Shown piece by piece: positions 26,257 through 36,400 of a DNA stretch of 54,292 bases. A program made the position numbers and the translations under genes. The notes beneath the pieces were generated by a model. That model was not told the DNA's origin and ran no database searches. It saw nothing but the letters and a program-made list of their open reading frames with translations. Source of the DNA: Bacteriovoracaceae bacterium (GTDB lineage Bacteria; Bdellovibrionota; Bacteriovoracia; Bacteriovoracales; Bacteriovoracaceae); contig QKCN01000095.1 in assembly GCA_003245675.1 (NCBI GenBank), positions 1 to 54,292 of the forward strand. Reading direction: 5' to 3'. Every line of letters begins with the position of its first letter. The first letter of the stretch is position 1.

Positions 26257-26284
26257 TTAATTTTCTGCTTTCGATTTCCGAAAA
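26257..26284 (+). promoter_or_regulatory. candidate sigma-28-like promoter of the giant lipoprotein gene
   Basis: TTAATTTT (26257-26264), 12-nt spacer, TCCGAAAA (26277-26284): 6/8 and 6/8 matches to TAAAGTTT/GCCGATAA. The predicted start near 26291 gives a 24-nt leader with AAAGGA (26299-26304). A separate TATAAT at 26239-26244 without a good -35 is an alternative promoter in the same 197-bp gap. Confidence 0.45.
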
Positions 26285-26314
26285 GAAACTCAGAGAGCAA
26301 AGGATTGCATCTAG

Positions 26315-29300
26315 ATGAACAAAATGAACTGGACCAGAATATTAACTCTTTTCATGCTATGGGGATTTATCTCCCTCATGCTTGTTGCCTGTGTTCCACA
26401 GCAAGGAACCTCCGGTGGAACTCGCACTACTGCCTCCTCTGATTCTAGTGAAGAAGACGAAGATACAGATACAACGATTGTTAATACACAGAGCTTATTT
26501 TTCTACACTCAGGGTACTTCCGCTCTTGATGTTACTGTCGATGCGGCGGAGACTGATAATATTTACCTTCGTGGAAGTTCCATTGAAAAACTTTTTAAAA
26601 TGGAACTCAAATCTGGATCGACTTACACCCTTCCCGATTTTACCAATGAAGAATTCTGCTTTCGTATGGCCTTCAAAATTTCTTCTAGTCTCACAAGAGA
26701 ATTACGAGTACGTGCCGTTCCCGTTTCTCTTTATGTAGATGGTGTCCGCGAAAACTTTTTTCGAATTGAACTCTCCAACAAAGAAGCAAATGAAAGCCTT
26801 TGCTCCTCTGTCCCAAGTTCTGGAATTACCAGTGCTAATATCAAGTACACAACAGAAGAGCTCTGCGCAAGTGGAGAATGTAGTGGGACTTTTGCAACTT
26901 TAAACGATGATCAAGAAACTCCTGTAAAAGCAATTTATATGATGAGTTCGCTTGCCACCCTCATTGAAACAGCTGAGACATTAAATGACGCCGAAGTTTT
27001 AGCTAGCGAATTAACGGCACCTGACCTAACAACATTGACCTTAAGAGTGAATCCAGAAAACGACACTGTTATTTCCTCTTGTTCTGACTCAGCCTGCCAA
27101 GCTGCAGGTTATAGCTGCTGCCTCAGTGGTCAATGCGTACAAGCAGGGGCAGAAAGGCCTTCTGCCAGCAACGATGAGCTTTTCACAAGTATCATCAGGG
27201 GAATAGTATCAGCTCAACCTTCACTCTATCGCGATTATCCACAATATTACTATGTCTGCGAAAACTACGTTGACCCAACTCCCACCGCCACAGCAACGAC
27301 AGATCCCGTAGCTGAAGCTGATCAGCTTCTTTGGGATTCTGCCGTTTATTATCTCTATTCCACTTGTAATGGTGATGATGCTTTTAATGCTGATCTTGTA
27401 GCTTGTAGCTCTGGGGAATCCCTGCCTCTCGTTTCGGGAGTTAGCATCAGCTACTCCAATGCACCGGCCTTAACAGATGGCACAGTCCTTACGGGAGATA
27501 AGGCCAGAGAAGACCTACTGACACGCTGTAATTGTACAACAGGTGCCGATAATTGTCCGACCTACACCTATGTTCCGGTCTATAATCAGTACAATAAAAT
27601 TGCTTCTTTTGAATGTGTTGCCCAAGTTGTTGAAGCAGACCCTACTCCTTTTCAGTCGCTCAATGTTGAAGTCTCTGCTCGAGCAGCGCCACATCGCTTT
27701 TATCGCGCAGACACAGGGAAAGCAGTTGATGACATTGAAGATCTAAAGGGAACCAGTGTTCAACCAGAAGGAGACGCCTTCTCTTATAATGGCGGTTATC
27801 TACTTTCCCCCAATCAAGAAAAACTCAGCATGAATGCCATTTTGGGGCAGTTCTCTGTCGAACTCGACAAAGCACTCCCCGCCAAAGAAATCGGTGTTCA
27901 GCACGATACAACTTATGTCATCCGCGTAAATTCTGCTTACTACACTCCTTGTACTTCATGTGCCAAGGATTCTTGGTTCCAGATGTTCTCGGCCCATCCG
28001 CCTTCGACAATGGGAAAAGGCTTACAAGCAATTGGTCACACCGTAAGTCGTGATGCCATTTCAACAAATACAACAAATGGAAACTATGAAGATACTATTT
28101 TTGGAAGGGCCTGCTGGCTACCTCCAACCATGGTGCCCTTCACTCATTCAGATCAAGACCAGAATGATGCTGTTTTCAGCAATCTTGCAGAGCAAAGACA
28201 ACAACGCCTAAAAGCGCAGGCTGCTCTTTACGACAACGGATACCAACGCGACTGGTTTGGCTTTAATAAAGGTTCCTTGATTGGATCATTCGACGGCGTG
28301 ACTTGGTTCTCCATCGGGAAAGCTCGCCGTGTAAAATCCACATCTACCAAACTTTTCTTGGCAATTAATGCTCCTTTTGCAGACCTTGCCACCAACACTA
28401 GTTTTGCCATTGAGGTGATTGAAGAAGGCGATACAGAGGATGAAGTTGCTGCGAACTATGATTATGACCCTTCGCTCAACTACAATGCCCCAGAGCAAAC
28501 CGAAGGTGCTTCTTGCCAAAAATATCATCAGTGTTCTAATGACATTGATTGTGTAACCCGATTGGGCTGGGAATACTCTTGTATTGATGTCTACAAATAC
28601 AAAACCCTATGGCCGAAATTTGACTCTAATGCCAATGAGCTTGTAGGAAGCTACAATAATTATAAATTCCCTCAAATCCTTCAAGTCAAAGACTATCTTC
28701 CTGGAGATAGCTCAAAACGCTGCGTTTATAGAGGAGCTGGTGCCCCTTGCGTTCGCAATGTGAATGCTTTTTCCGACGATACGCGGGAGAAGTTTTTCAC
28801 TTGTGCCCCTAACTTTTACTGCGAGCTCCCTAGTCAAAAGGCTTTTAATGGAAGGATCATGCGTCATGTGGGAAGCCTTGATGGCATTCTATTAGAAGAG
28901 TCTCAGCCACATCTTTATGGCCAAGATGCCAATGTTTTAGGTCGCCCCGAATACTACATTATGCCTTCATGGCATGTTAATGCTGTTGCTCTAGATAGTC
29001 TCTTTGGAATGACAAAAGTGTTGGAAGACAATGCTGCTTGGCTAAAGGAAGGTGGCTATATTAGCGAAGACCCAGTGATGGGAATATGCCGCCCAGGTAA
29101 GGCCATTACAACAACGGCAACGACAACAGGGGCTCAAGACCGACATAAAACGAAAGATTCTAACTACAGGACAGATTATATTTCACAAATTGGATCTTGT
29201 GACGTGAACTCAAGTTCTCGCACACTGATGATCAATAACTGCCCTGCTTTCGATATGGACACCGACAGTGAAAACTATGGCAATTTACTCAATTTTGATA

Positions 29301-31816
29301 ATTTTAACACAACAAGTATAGGGATGCAGAATACCTGTGGTGGCTCGTCATATATGGAAGATAAAACCAACACGACTTTCTCTAACTTAGAGAAGAAATC
29401 GCTCTATTTGGCAGCAGATACCACCAATGAAGGCCCCATTTTTAGCCCAGCACTTGCCCTTAATGCCTGCTTTAGAAAAGCAGGAGCAGTTTGCCATACC
29501 AACCTTGACTGCTCTCCTAATGTTATGCATTCAGAGCAGGCATTGTATTTTACCAAAGAGGATTTTGGCGGAAGAGAAGAAGAGAAAAAATATTGGGAAG
29601 AAAATTTGATTTGTGGCCAGACAGAACCTGTTCCTTATTCAAGTCTCAGTATCTTCACCACTTACAATATGAGTAATAATCGCTGCTGCCGCGAGACAGG
29701 AAAAGATCTCACTCTTTATACTAGAACTCCTGAGCGTAGCGCTCTAAGTTTCTTAACTAGTACAAGCTACGATGCAGATCTAGACAATCGCTATAGCCGT
29801 TATTCTGTTTTGAGTTCTCTAGGAAGTGGTCTTTATCCTTATCCAACCACAAATACCTCAACCCAAAGCCTCCTAAAATACCAGTGGAATACATTGGGGA
29901 GAACTGCTCAAAAATCCTGTTGTGGCGGTGGCTATATTAGAAAATTTGCCGATGACTCTCATGACTGGACTGTGCGCGACCGCTTCAAATTTGATATCAC
30001 CAACTTCAGATGTTTGAATTACCCTGATGGATTAGCATTGCAAGAATCAGGTAGTGTTTACGTCGATCGCGATAGCAGTGATGGTTATCACTTCCCTAGC
30101 TTTACGCGTGATTCTTCCAACTATTGTAAACAGCTCTGGCCAACAACTGATGGCCAAAATGCCTGTGTCCAATTGATGTATCAAGATATTGAAGATGCTT
30201 CTAATCCTGCGGAACCGATTAATAACTGGACCTATAGCGGATCTACGCCCCTCAAGTCTTTTGATATCTATACAAGTAGTTTTTTTACCACTTATAATTT
30301 TGGCTATTACGCGACTCAAAGTCCCTACAATATGATTACGGCGCAAAATATCAATGATATCTATGATATGAGATTTTTATCATTTGTTCCTTTCCCTCCA
30401 GTTCCCGTTCCTGGCTATCCTTCCGACTTTACCCAAGCGACCTTGACCGCCGACGAATCCGCTGTTTCAGTAGCTGGTACAGGTGGAGACAGTATCGAAA
30501 CATTCAAATACTATATCCCTTCTTATGTTCGCATTAAGAGTTCAGCTTGGGGAGCAGATGGTCAGAGGCTTCTTGATCCAACAAGTTTTGCAGTTATGTT
30601 TATTTACAGAAAAACACCTGATGACTTTAATGCCAGCAGTGGAGATCGAGTACTTCCAACCCCAAAAGAAACAAGTAGCGTCCGCCTAGTCAACTGTTGG
30701 CAAACAAACAAAGCAGGTATGGACCAAGTAAAGCTAAATGACTCTTGCTTTGACTACTCTGCAGTGACGAGTGGAACTTGTAGTGGCATAAGCAGAAACC
30801 TAAGCAGTATTGAGCTGATTGGAGATTCTGACTCCAACCATATTTATTGCTGGTATGACTACGATGAAAGCAATGACTCCGTTGAAATCGTTTATCGCCA
30901 TCACCCCACTGACCCTTTTTCGGGGCTCTCAGACACAGGAGTTCTGGACCTCGCCTCTTTTATTTTCAGAGTTACCCCTTATTCTTTAAATGGAGGAGAC
31001 AAAGGGTTCTATCCAGGAGATAGCAATTTTTATCTAGAGCGCTTATCTAAACTTGAACTACTGGGCATTCCACAAGTTCCTCAGGCTCCTGTTTATTGTA
31101 ACTCTAGCCAAAACAAATTGATTCCTAACCTCTATACAATCGACACGCGAACAGAGGCTCAAAACAATGATTGGTTTACCAACTACTTATCGACAACGAA
31201 CGGCTATGACAATATCGGAAGTGCTCTCAGAGGAGACCTTATTGATTCCTCTGTCGACAAAATCTTTAGCGAAGAGACATATACTTGCTGTGTAGAGCTC
31301 GGAGAGAAAGTCTCTGACGGAGATTCCTCTCGCTGCTGTAGTAATTATGCGGTTGATGACAAGTGTATGCTCCCCCCCGGCACAGACCTAAATGTCTATT
31401 TTAATCCCTACGTTTCCAGTGAAGCTTTGCGCTCTAGTAACGGCTTTGTATTACCTAAAGTAGTCAGTGGTGTGGTTAGCTACGATGGCAATAAATCTTT
31501 TGATGAAGTTACCGGTGAACCAACCTATGATGCTCGTGAAACACTAATGGTCCTTGGCCAAAAGTATTGTGAAAATGGGACGCGCGCTGGTGGAGCTTTT
31601 GGCTACTACCCTGGAGAACCTTTGGCCGTGAGCATTTTTGAACCGTCGGTAACACCAGATCCTGATATTAAGGCCCTCGCTCGTTGGAGTATTCTCGACT
31701 CCTACACTGATAATGAAGTCGATGAAGACGGCAACCCTATTCGTGGCGTCTGGGCATTTGAAAAAGGTTTTCGCTGGAACAATCACATTTACTGTGATGA
31801 TCCTGATCCAACTTAA
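26315..31816 (+). CDS. giant cysteine-rich lipoprotein, unknown function
   Basis: 1833 residues. An N-terminal hydrophobic segment ends in the lipobox MLVAC (C26), followed by a Ser/Thr and then Asp/Glu-rich linker (about 30-50), suggesting a tethered surface protein. Many Cys occur in clusters such as CSDSACQAAGYSCC, RCNCTTGADNC, CQKYHQCSNDIDC, RKAGAVCHTNLDC and TCCVELGEK, recalling small disulfide-knit modules, with Tyr/Asn-rich beta-type sequence between them. Extensive oxidative folding would be needed; the TlpA-like lipoprotein at 3092 is a possible helper (inference). No catalytic motif was recognised. The 3' stop interlocks by 4 nt with the HAD nucleotidase. A surface adhesin or prey-contact protein is one possibility, not shown. 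Confidence 0.85.
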   Translation: MNKMNWTRILTLFMLWGFISLMLVACVPQQGTSGGTRTTASSDSSEEDEDTDTTIVNTQSLFFYTQGTSALDVTVDAAETDNIYLRGSSIEKLFKMELKSGSTYTLPDFTNEEFCFRMAFKISSSLTRELRVRAVPVSLYVDGVRENFFRIELSNKEANESLCSSVPSSGITSANIKYTTEELCASGECSGTFATLNDDQETPVKAIYMMSSLATLIETAETLNDAEVLASELTAPDLTTLTLRVNPENDTVISSCSDSACQAAGYSCCLSGQCVQAGAERPSASNDELFTSIIRGIVSAQPSLYRDYPQYYYVCENYVDPTPTATATTDPVAEADQLLWDSAVYYLYSTCNGDDAFNADLVACSSGESLPLVSGVSISYSNAPALTDGTVLTGDKAREDLLTRCNCTTGADNCPTYTYVPVYNQYNKIASFECVAQVVEADPTPFQSLNVEVSARAAPHRFYRADTGKAVDDIEDLKGTSVQPEGDAFSYNGGYLLSPNQEKLSMNAILGQFSVELDKALPAKEIGVQHDTTYVIRVNSAYYTPCTSCAKDSWFQMFSAHPPSTMGKGLQAIGHTVSRDAISTNTTNGNYEDTIFGRACWLPPTMVPFTHSDQDQNDAVFSNLAEQRQQRLKAQAALYDNGYQRDWFGFNKGSLIGSFDGVTWFSIGKARRVKSTSTKLFLAINAPFADLATNTSFAIEVIEEGDTEDEVAANYDYDPSLNYNAPEQTEGASCQKYHQCSNDIDCVTRLGWEYSCIDVYKYKTLWPKFDSNANELVGSYNNYKFPQILQVKDYLPGDSSKRCVYRGAGAPCVRNVNAFSDDTREKFFTCAPNFYCELPSQKAFNGRIMRHVGSLDGILLEESQPHLYGQDANVLGRPEYYIMPSWHVNAVALDSLFGMTKVLEDNAAWLKEGGYISEDPVMGICRPGKAITTTATTTGAQDRHKTKDSNYRTDYISQIGSCDVNSSSRTLMINNCPAFDMDTDSENYGNLLNFDNFNTTSIGMQNTCGGSSYMEDKTNTTFSNLEKKSLYLAADTTNEGPIFSPALALNACFRKAGAVCHTNLDCSPNVMHSEQALYFTKEDFGGREEEKKYWEENLICGQTEPVPYSSLSIFTTYNMSNNRCCRETGKDLTLYTRTPERSALSFLTSTSYDADLDNRYSRYSVLSSLGSGLYPYPTTNTSTQSLLKYQWNTLGRTAQKSCCGGGYIRKFADDSHDWTVRDRFKFDITNFRCLNYPDGLALQESGSVYVDRDSSDGYHFPSFTRDSSNYCKQLWPTTDGQNACVQLMYQDIEDASNPAEPINNWTYSGSTPLKSFDIYTSSFFTTYNFGYYATQSPYNMITAQNINDIYDMRFLSFVPFPPVPVPGYPSDFTQATLTADESAVSVAGTGGDSIETFKYYIPSYVRIKSSAWGADGQRLLDPTSFAVMFIYRKTPDDFNASSGDRVLPTPKETSSVRLVNCWQTNKAGMDQVKLNDSCFDYSAVTSGTCSGISRNLSSIELIGDSDSNHIYCWYDYDESNDSVEIVYRHHPTDPFSGLSDTGVLDLASFIFRVTPYSLNGGDKGFYPGDSNFYLERLSKLELLGIPQVPQAPVYCNSSQNKLIPNLYTIDTRTEAQNNDWFTNYLSTTNGYDNIGSALRGDLIDSSVDKIFSEETYTCCVELGEKVSDGDSSRCCSNYAVDDKCMLPPGTDLNVYFNPYVSSEALRSSNGFVLPKVVSGVVSYDGNKSFDEVTGEPTYDARETLMVLGQKYCENGTRAGGAFGYYPGEPLAVSIFEPSVTPDPDIKALARWSILDSYTDNEVDEDGNPIRGVWAFEKGFRWNNHIYCDDPDPT

Positions 31817-33195
31817 GCACCTGTTGTTATTGAAAACTCATGGGCCAAAGACCTCTTAACGGCACGATAATAATGCCGTGGGGAGTAGTTTAATAGGTCT
31901 CCCACACTTCCCATATAAATACAAGCATAGCGTTCTATTTGATCGGCCAATAGGCTTTCTTCCTGACCGGCCCTCATTAATTCACCCCAGTGAGGATTAA
32001 AAGCCTTCTGATATTTTTGAATCTCTACTCCAATCTTTTTATCGATATCTTCTATTTTGCGATACAGACTATCGAAACGAGAACGTGCAATCACTTTGCC
32101 TTCTTCTAACTTCTGAGCGTGAAGACCATTAAACTTTAATTCCAATTCTGATTTTTGCTCCATCAAAGCGTCAATGCGCTCCTGAACTTTTTTGGTTTTC
32201 CGCAAAGAATCCACTTCATTTAAGATCGGCTCAATGATTAAGCCTGTTCGCCAGGCCAATACTTTTTTGAGGCTCACCACATCACCATAAATATGATCTC
32301 CGAGATATAAAATCTCTCGCCCGTTGATTTCAAAATCTTGCTCTAATTTCTTAGCGCAACCACCTTGATATACTAAGCCTGGTTGCAGTTTTCCTTCAAC
32401 ATTTTGCAAAGTGCCAGTTGCGAGATCAACTTTCAAAAAACGAAGATTATCAGTAAAAAAGCGAGGCTTGGTTGAAGAAGTCACGACAATTTCAAAAAGT
32501 TCGCGCCATGATTTATGTTTTTTCAAAAAGGGAGAAATGGCGTAATCGAGTAATAATTTGGTATACTCAAATTCAGAATTGGTAATAACCCAAATTCTTT
32601 TTCCATACTCTTTGAAGCGCTCCAAAGTTTCAACAATAGAGCGATCTTGCATAATATATTTTTTTATATCTTTTGCAACTTCCACCTTAAGGCTTCCATC
32701 GCGATGACAAAGATCAATCATATCTCTAATATCTGCAGATAGTTGCTCATAGTTAGGCAGCTTTATGCCTTTTTTCTTCATCTCAACAAGCTGCATAAAA
32801 ATAATACCGAAAGACGTGGCAAAATAAGTATCTAGACTTTGGTAAATTGAATCCCGCAAATCAATACTCATACTTTCGTAAAGCTCTTGCTGTCTTTTAA
32901 AAGGAAGAGGCTCTGTTCCAAAATAGCAAAGCTTTACCTTATTATAACGCGATAATTTGAGAACTGTTCCATGCATCTTATCAATAACGAGGCCCTGAAT
33001 ACATAGATCAAACTCAAACTTATTTTTCATTATTTTTTGAGGGTATTTTTTTATTTTGACTAATTTCTCAAGGGTTTTATAGAAAGCAAGCTCTTCAAAA
33101 GCGCGAGTATGATAACGAATAATTGTGTGATCCATATCAAAGCCTAATACTTTGATCTTTTTCATATTTAAAACGCGATTGACAAAAATTCCCAT
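31813..33195 (-). CDS. HAD-IG family 5'-nucleotidase (purine nucleotidase-like)
   Basis: 460 residues. Motif I is D20-M-D22-H-T in VLGFDMDHTIIRYH, with the nucleophile and acid/base Asp. RIWVITNSEFEYTKLLLDY supplies motif II and YLGDHIYGDVVSLKK motif IV. Size and pattern match the HAD-IG 5'-nucleotidases related to human cytosolic purine nucleotidase II and found in Legionella and Bdellovibrionota. It probably dephosphorylates IMP/GMP. A helical insertion (about 325-380) follows the active core. AAGGAG precedes the ATG at 33195, supporting the longer start over an internal ATG at residue 11. Confidence 0.9.
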   Translation of the reverse strand: MGIFVNRVLNMKKIKVLGFDMDHTIIRYHTRAFEELAFYKTLEKLVKIKKYPQKIMKNKFEFDLCIQGLVIDKMHGTVLKLSRYNKVKLCYFGTEPLPFKRQQELYESMSIDLRDSIYQSLDTYFATSFGIIFMQLVEMKKKGIKLPNYEQLSADIRDMIDLCHRDGSLKVEVAKDIKKYIMQDRSIVETLERFKEYGKRIWVITNSEFEYTKLLLDYAISPFLKKHKSWRELFEIVVTSSTKPRFFTDNLRFLKVDLATGTLQNVEGKLQPGLVYQGGCAKKLEQDFEINGREILYLGDHIYGDVVSLKKVLAWRTGLIIEPILNEVDSLRKTKKVQERIDALMEQKSELELKFNGLHAQKLEEGKVIARSRFDSLYRKIEDIDKKIGVEIQKYQKAFNPHWGELMRAGQEESLLADQIERYACIYMGSVGDLLNYSPRHYYRAVKRSLAHEFSITTGA

Positions 33196-33389
33196 ATTTG
33201 TCTCTCCTTATTTTTACTTTTAAATCTTCAATCTATTTTAACTGCAATGAAAATTTTGGGAATTACTTTTTTGCTATTTTATTTCTTCACTCAATATGCT
33301 CCCTTCGATCCATCTCACCAGCTGAAAAACAGAAAAATCGAGATGTAAGTTGCCGAAAAAAGAAAACCCAGAATAACCAATGCAAACAC

Positions 33390-33417
33390 TCAAGTATTTT
33401 CAGATTTCTACCGATAA
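33390..33417 (+). promoter_or_regulatory. candidate sigma-28-like promoter of the 1170-residue secreted protein
   Basis: TCAAGTAT (33390-33397), 12-nt spacer, ACCGATAA (33410-33417): 6/8 and 7/8 matches. The predicted start near 33424 leaves only about 3 nt before the ATG at 33427, so the AGGGAG touching the ATG would mostly be absent from the mRNA. The other 190 bp of the gap to the nucleotidase gene shows nothing clear. Confidence 0.55.
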
Positions 33418-33426
33418 GACAGGGAG

Positions 33427-36400
33427 ATGAAATATATATTCTTAAAAACATGTCTCCTCATTTCTGTTTCAGCTTGGGCCTTTGCCCAAGAAATGGTTCC
33501 TCTTTGTCCTATTATTACAACCGAATTTAGCACAATGCCCCCTGAAATTCTGCAATTACAGGGACTGGAAAGTAAAATTTGTCCGTTCACTCAAGAAGAA
33601 TTTGCAGAGTTGGTTGAGATTGAAAATGTCAAAGTTAGTAACCTTCAACAATATCAGAAGAAACGCAAAGAAAAATTTCATCTCTTTAAATTAATCTACC
33701 CACTTCTACCTAATAAAGCTGGAGGCACTAAAGAGCTCATAAAAAAGTATTATCAATGTGGAGGGAAAAAAGGCTCTGAGGCATTTATTACAAGTATGAT
33801 CTTAGAGGAACTCGATAAAGCTTGCATCTTAGCAACCTCCGATAATCCCAACAACCCATTGGCCTTCAAAGATGCTCTCGAAATGGCAACCACTATTGCT
33901 AGAGGCTATGAAAATCGATCGCTACTCAATCTAAATAAAAATGTAGAGAAAATAGAGCAAGAAGTTCTTCATAAAGCAATTGATAAAGTCCTAGATAGCT
34001 ATCTTAAACCATATATTGACGATGAAAATAAACGCCAAGAAGTCTTATCTAAAAACCGAGACCTCAAATACATGCATCAAAAAATCGACCTCGCCTTCAG
34101 TAAAAAGCATGGAAAAACAGATGTCGACGATATGTATGATTACCTCGACTACGTTTTTTCCAAAGATGCAGCCTACTCCTTGGCCGATGAATTGGTTTGG
34201 GCATCTCTAGAAAAAGAGTTAAATCCATACCTACCTGCGGGCACTAATAAAGAGGAATTCAAAAAAGGATATCTCAAAAACTTAAATACGTGCTTGGCCC
34301 CTTACCAAGATGCCTCCTTGGCCCTTATGAAGGAACAGGACGCCAGTTCTGAGCATTCTCACAAAAGAGATCACTACAAGATTCAAACACGCAAGAAACT
34401 AGAGAAAAAGCTATGTAAAGAAGAAAGTAAAAAAGAAAAGAAAGAAAAAAAGGAAAGTCTTTCTCCAAATTGTTCCGCGCAATCTTGTCGCGATCAAATC
34501 AATTTCTCTCTTGCCCAAAAAAGTGATATCTCAGAGCAAGATCTAGTTCAGGGATGTGCCTTTGGAGCCTTACTCCAGTCACTTGAAGGTTTAGTCACCC
34601 AAAGCATCGAAAACAACAAAGAATCTCTGGCTAAATATTTAAGTTCCGAACAGATGAATGAGCTAAATGACCAAAGTTGGCGCGAGATGAAAAAATGCAT
34701 CAATACAGGACATGAGCAGGCCCTCATCGACGATTCAAATAATCTCAACACCCTTGCTTTAGCACATCTTTCCACAGAGGCAGTTTCATCGCAAATCAAG
34801 TCCTGCATGGATCCTGTAACTAGTAAAGCGGGAGAATTTGTTATTGATAAATATCTACGCTCAGATCCCAGTATTAAAGCTGCTTTTGAAAGCTCTCATA
34901 TTTTAGGTGAAAAAGTTGGCCAAGATGAATTTAATCAAGACATTCTCACGAAGGCTTACTGGCCTTGTATAAAAGCACAAGAACAGCTGGTTCAAAAAGG
35001 AATCTACTCTTCAGTGGATCCAGCAGGTTGTGAAGCGGCCATTGAGATGGAAGTGGCCAAGAATTTGGTTGATGATCAACTCAGTTCTCTCTTTAAAGAA
35101 CCGTACCCTCCTCAATTCAAGCAAGCACAAAGACTTCTTTCACAATGCCAAGACCAGGCAAAAAATAATTTTTATCAAAAACTGGATACTCCCGTCGAAA
35201 ATTATCTTGATCAAAATCCAGAGTTTTATAATTGCGTAAAAAACTCAATTGAATCAGTCGTTCCGAGCTATACCGAAAAAAGTTATTTAGAGACTGTTGA
35301 AAAAACGGATGCTCTAACTGATAAAAAATTTGCACGCGCACAAAAAGAAAAGTTCATGAAGATATCTCAGCACTGCTTCAAGACTAAAGTTGGAGCACTG
35401 GAATATTGGAGTGATTTTAAAACGAGCTTAAGCGATGGACGCTTTGATAAGATTCAAAAAAACTGCACCGATCTTGTGACAGGTAGTGCGACGGGAAATC
35501 TTGTTTTGCATGAAACAGAAATCTCTCTCGATAAGGAATTAGCAAGTCTAGAAGAAACTGGTTTATTGACTGCTGACGAGAGTAAGGAACTAAAAAACAT
35601 TATTCTTAGCTCAGGAACAAATGTTCTCATGCAATCTTATAATATTCAGGATCAGGACATTCTGGCATCTAATCGCCCCGCCTCGATTGTGGGAAACTCC
35701 TACTTGAAGCATCAAGCACAGGGCAAGAAAGATGATGATTTCTTTAATGACTACCAGACAATTATGACGACAACGGCATATGATGAAATTCGAAACTTCT
35801 TTTTGCTCAAGCTTGATACATATATTAGAAAGAACTATCCTCAGCTAAAGGCTTATGATATTCCGTTTAAATTGAATATGGTCATTGATGCAGCCTGCAT
35901 TCAAAACCTACAACACGCTTTTTCCGATGCCGAGAGCACAAACTCAAGTACGACATCCCTAAATATAGACAGTATTTTAGAAATGCTTGCTAGTGGCTTC
36001 AACTATCTTCACCAAAAAAGTCCCAATGACATTAATAGTCTAGTCTCCCAAATTGATCAAATTTGCAAAAAACATCCCGTTACTCAACATGACATAATGA
36101 ATCTCAGCGACTTTATTATTAAGGGGCAAATTCAAAATTCAATAAAAGACTCTCTCAATTCATTTGTGGGCGACCTGAAGAAAAAAACAACAGTCCCCCT
36201 CGATGTTGAAAGCCTTATTGAAACGTTAAATGACTTCCCCTCTTTTTACAAAAAAGCTGATAATCAAGAAGCAGCTAAACGCAATTATGCCTCAAACTTT
36301 GCAGTTAATCCCACAGTACAACAACAGGTGGAACAAATAAGAAAACAACAAATTTCGGATCTAGAGGCACTGATTCGCAATAAAATTGAAAACTCAAAAG

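Noticed and set aside
33198-33530. 110-codon open frame in the gap after the nucleotidase gene
   Set aside because: Runs into the 1170-residue gene in another frame, has no ribosome site and covers the candidate promoter.
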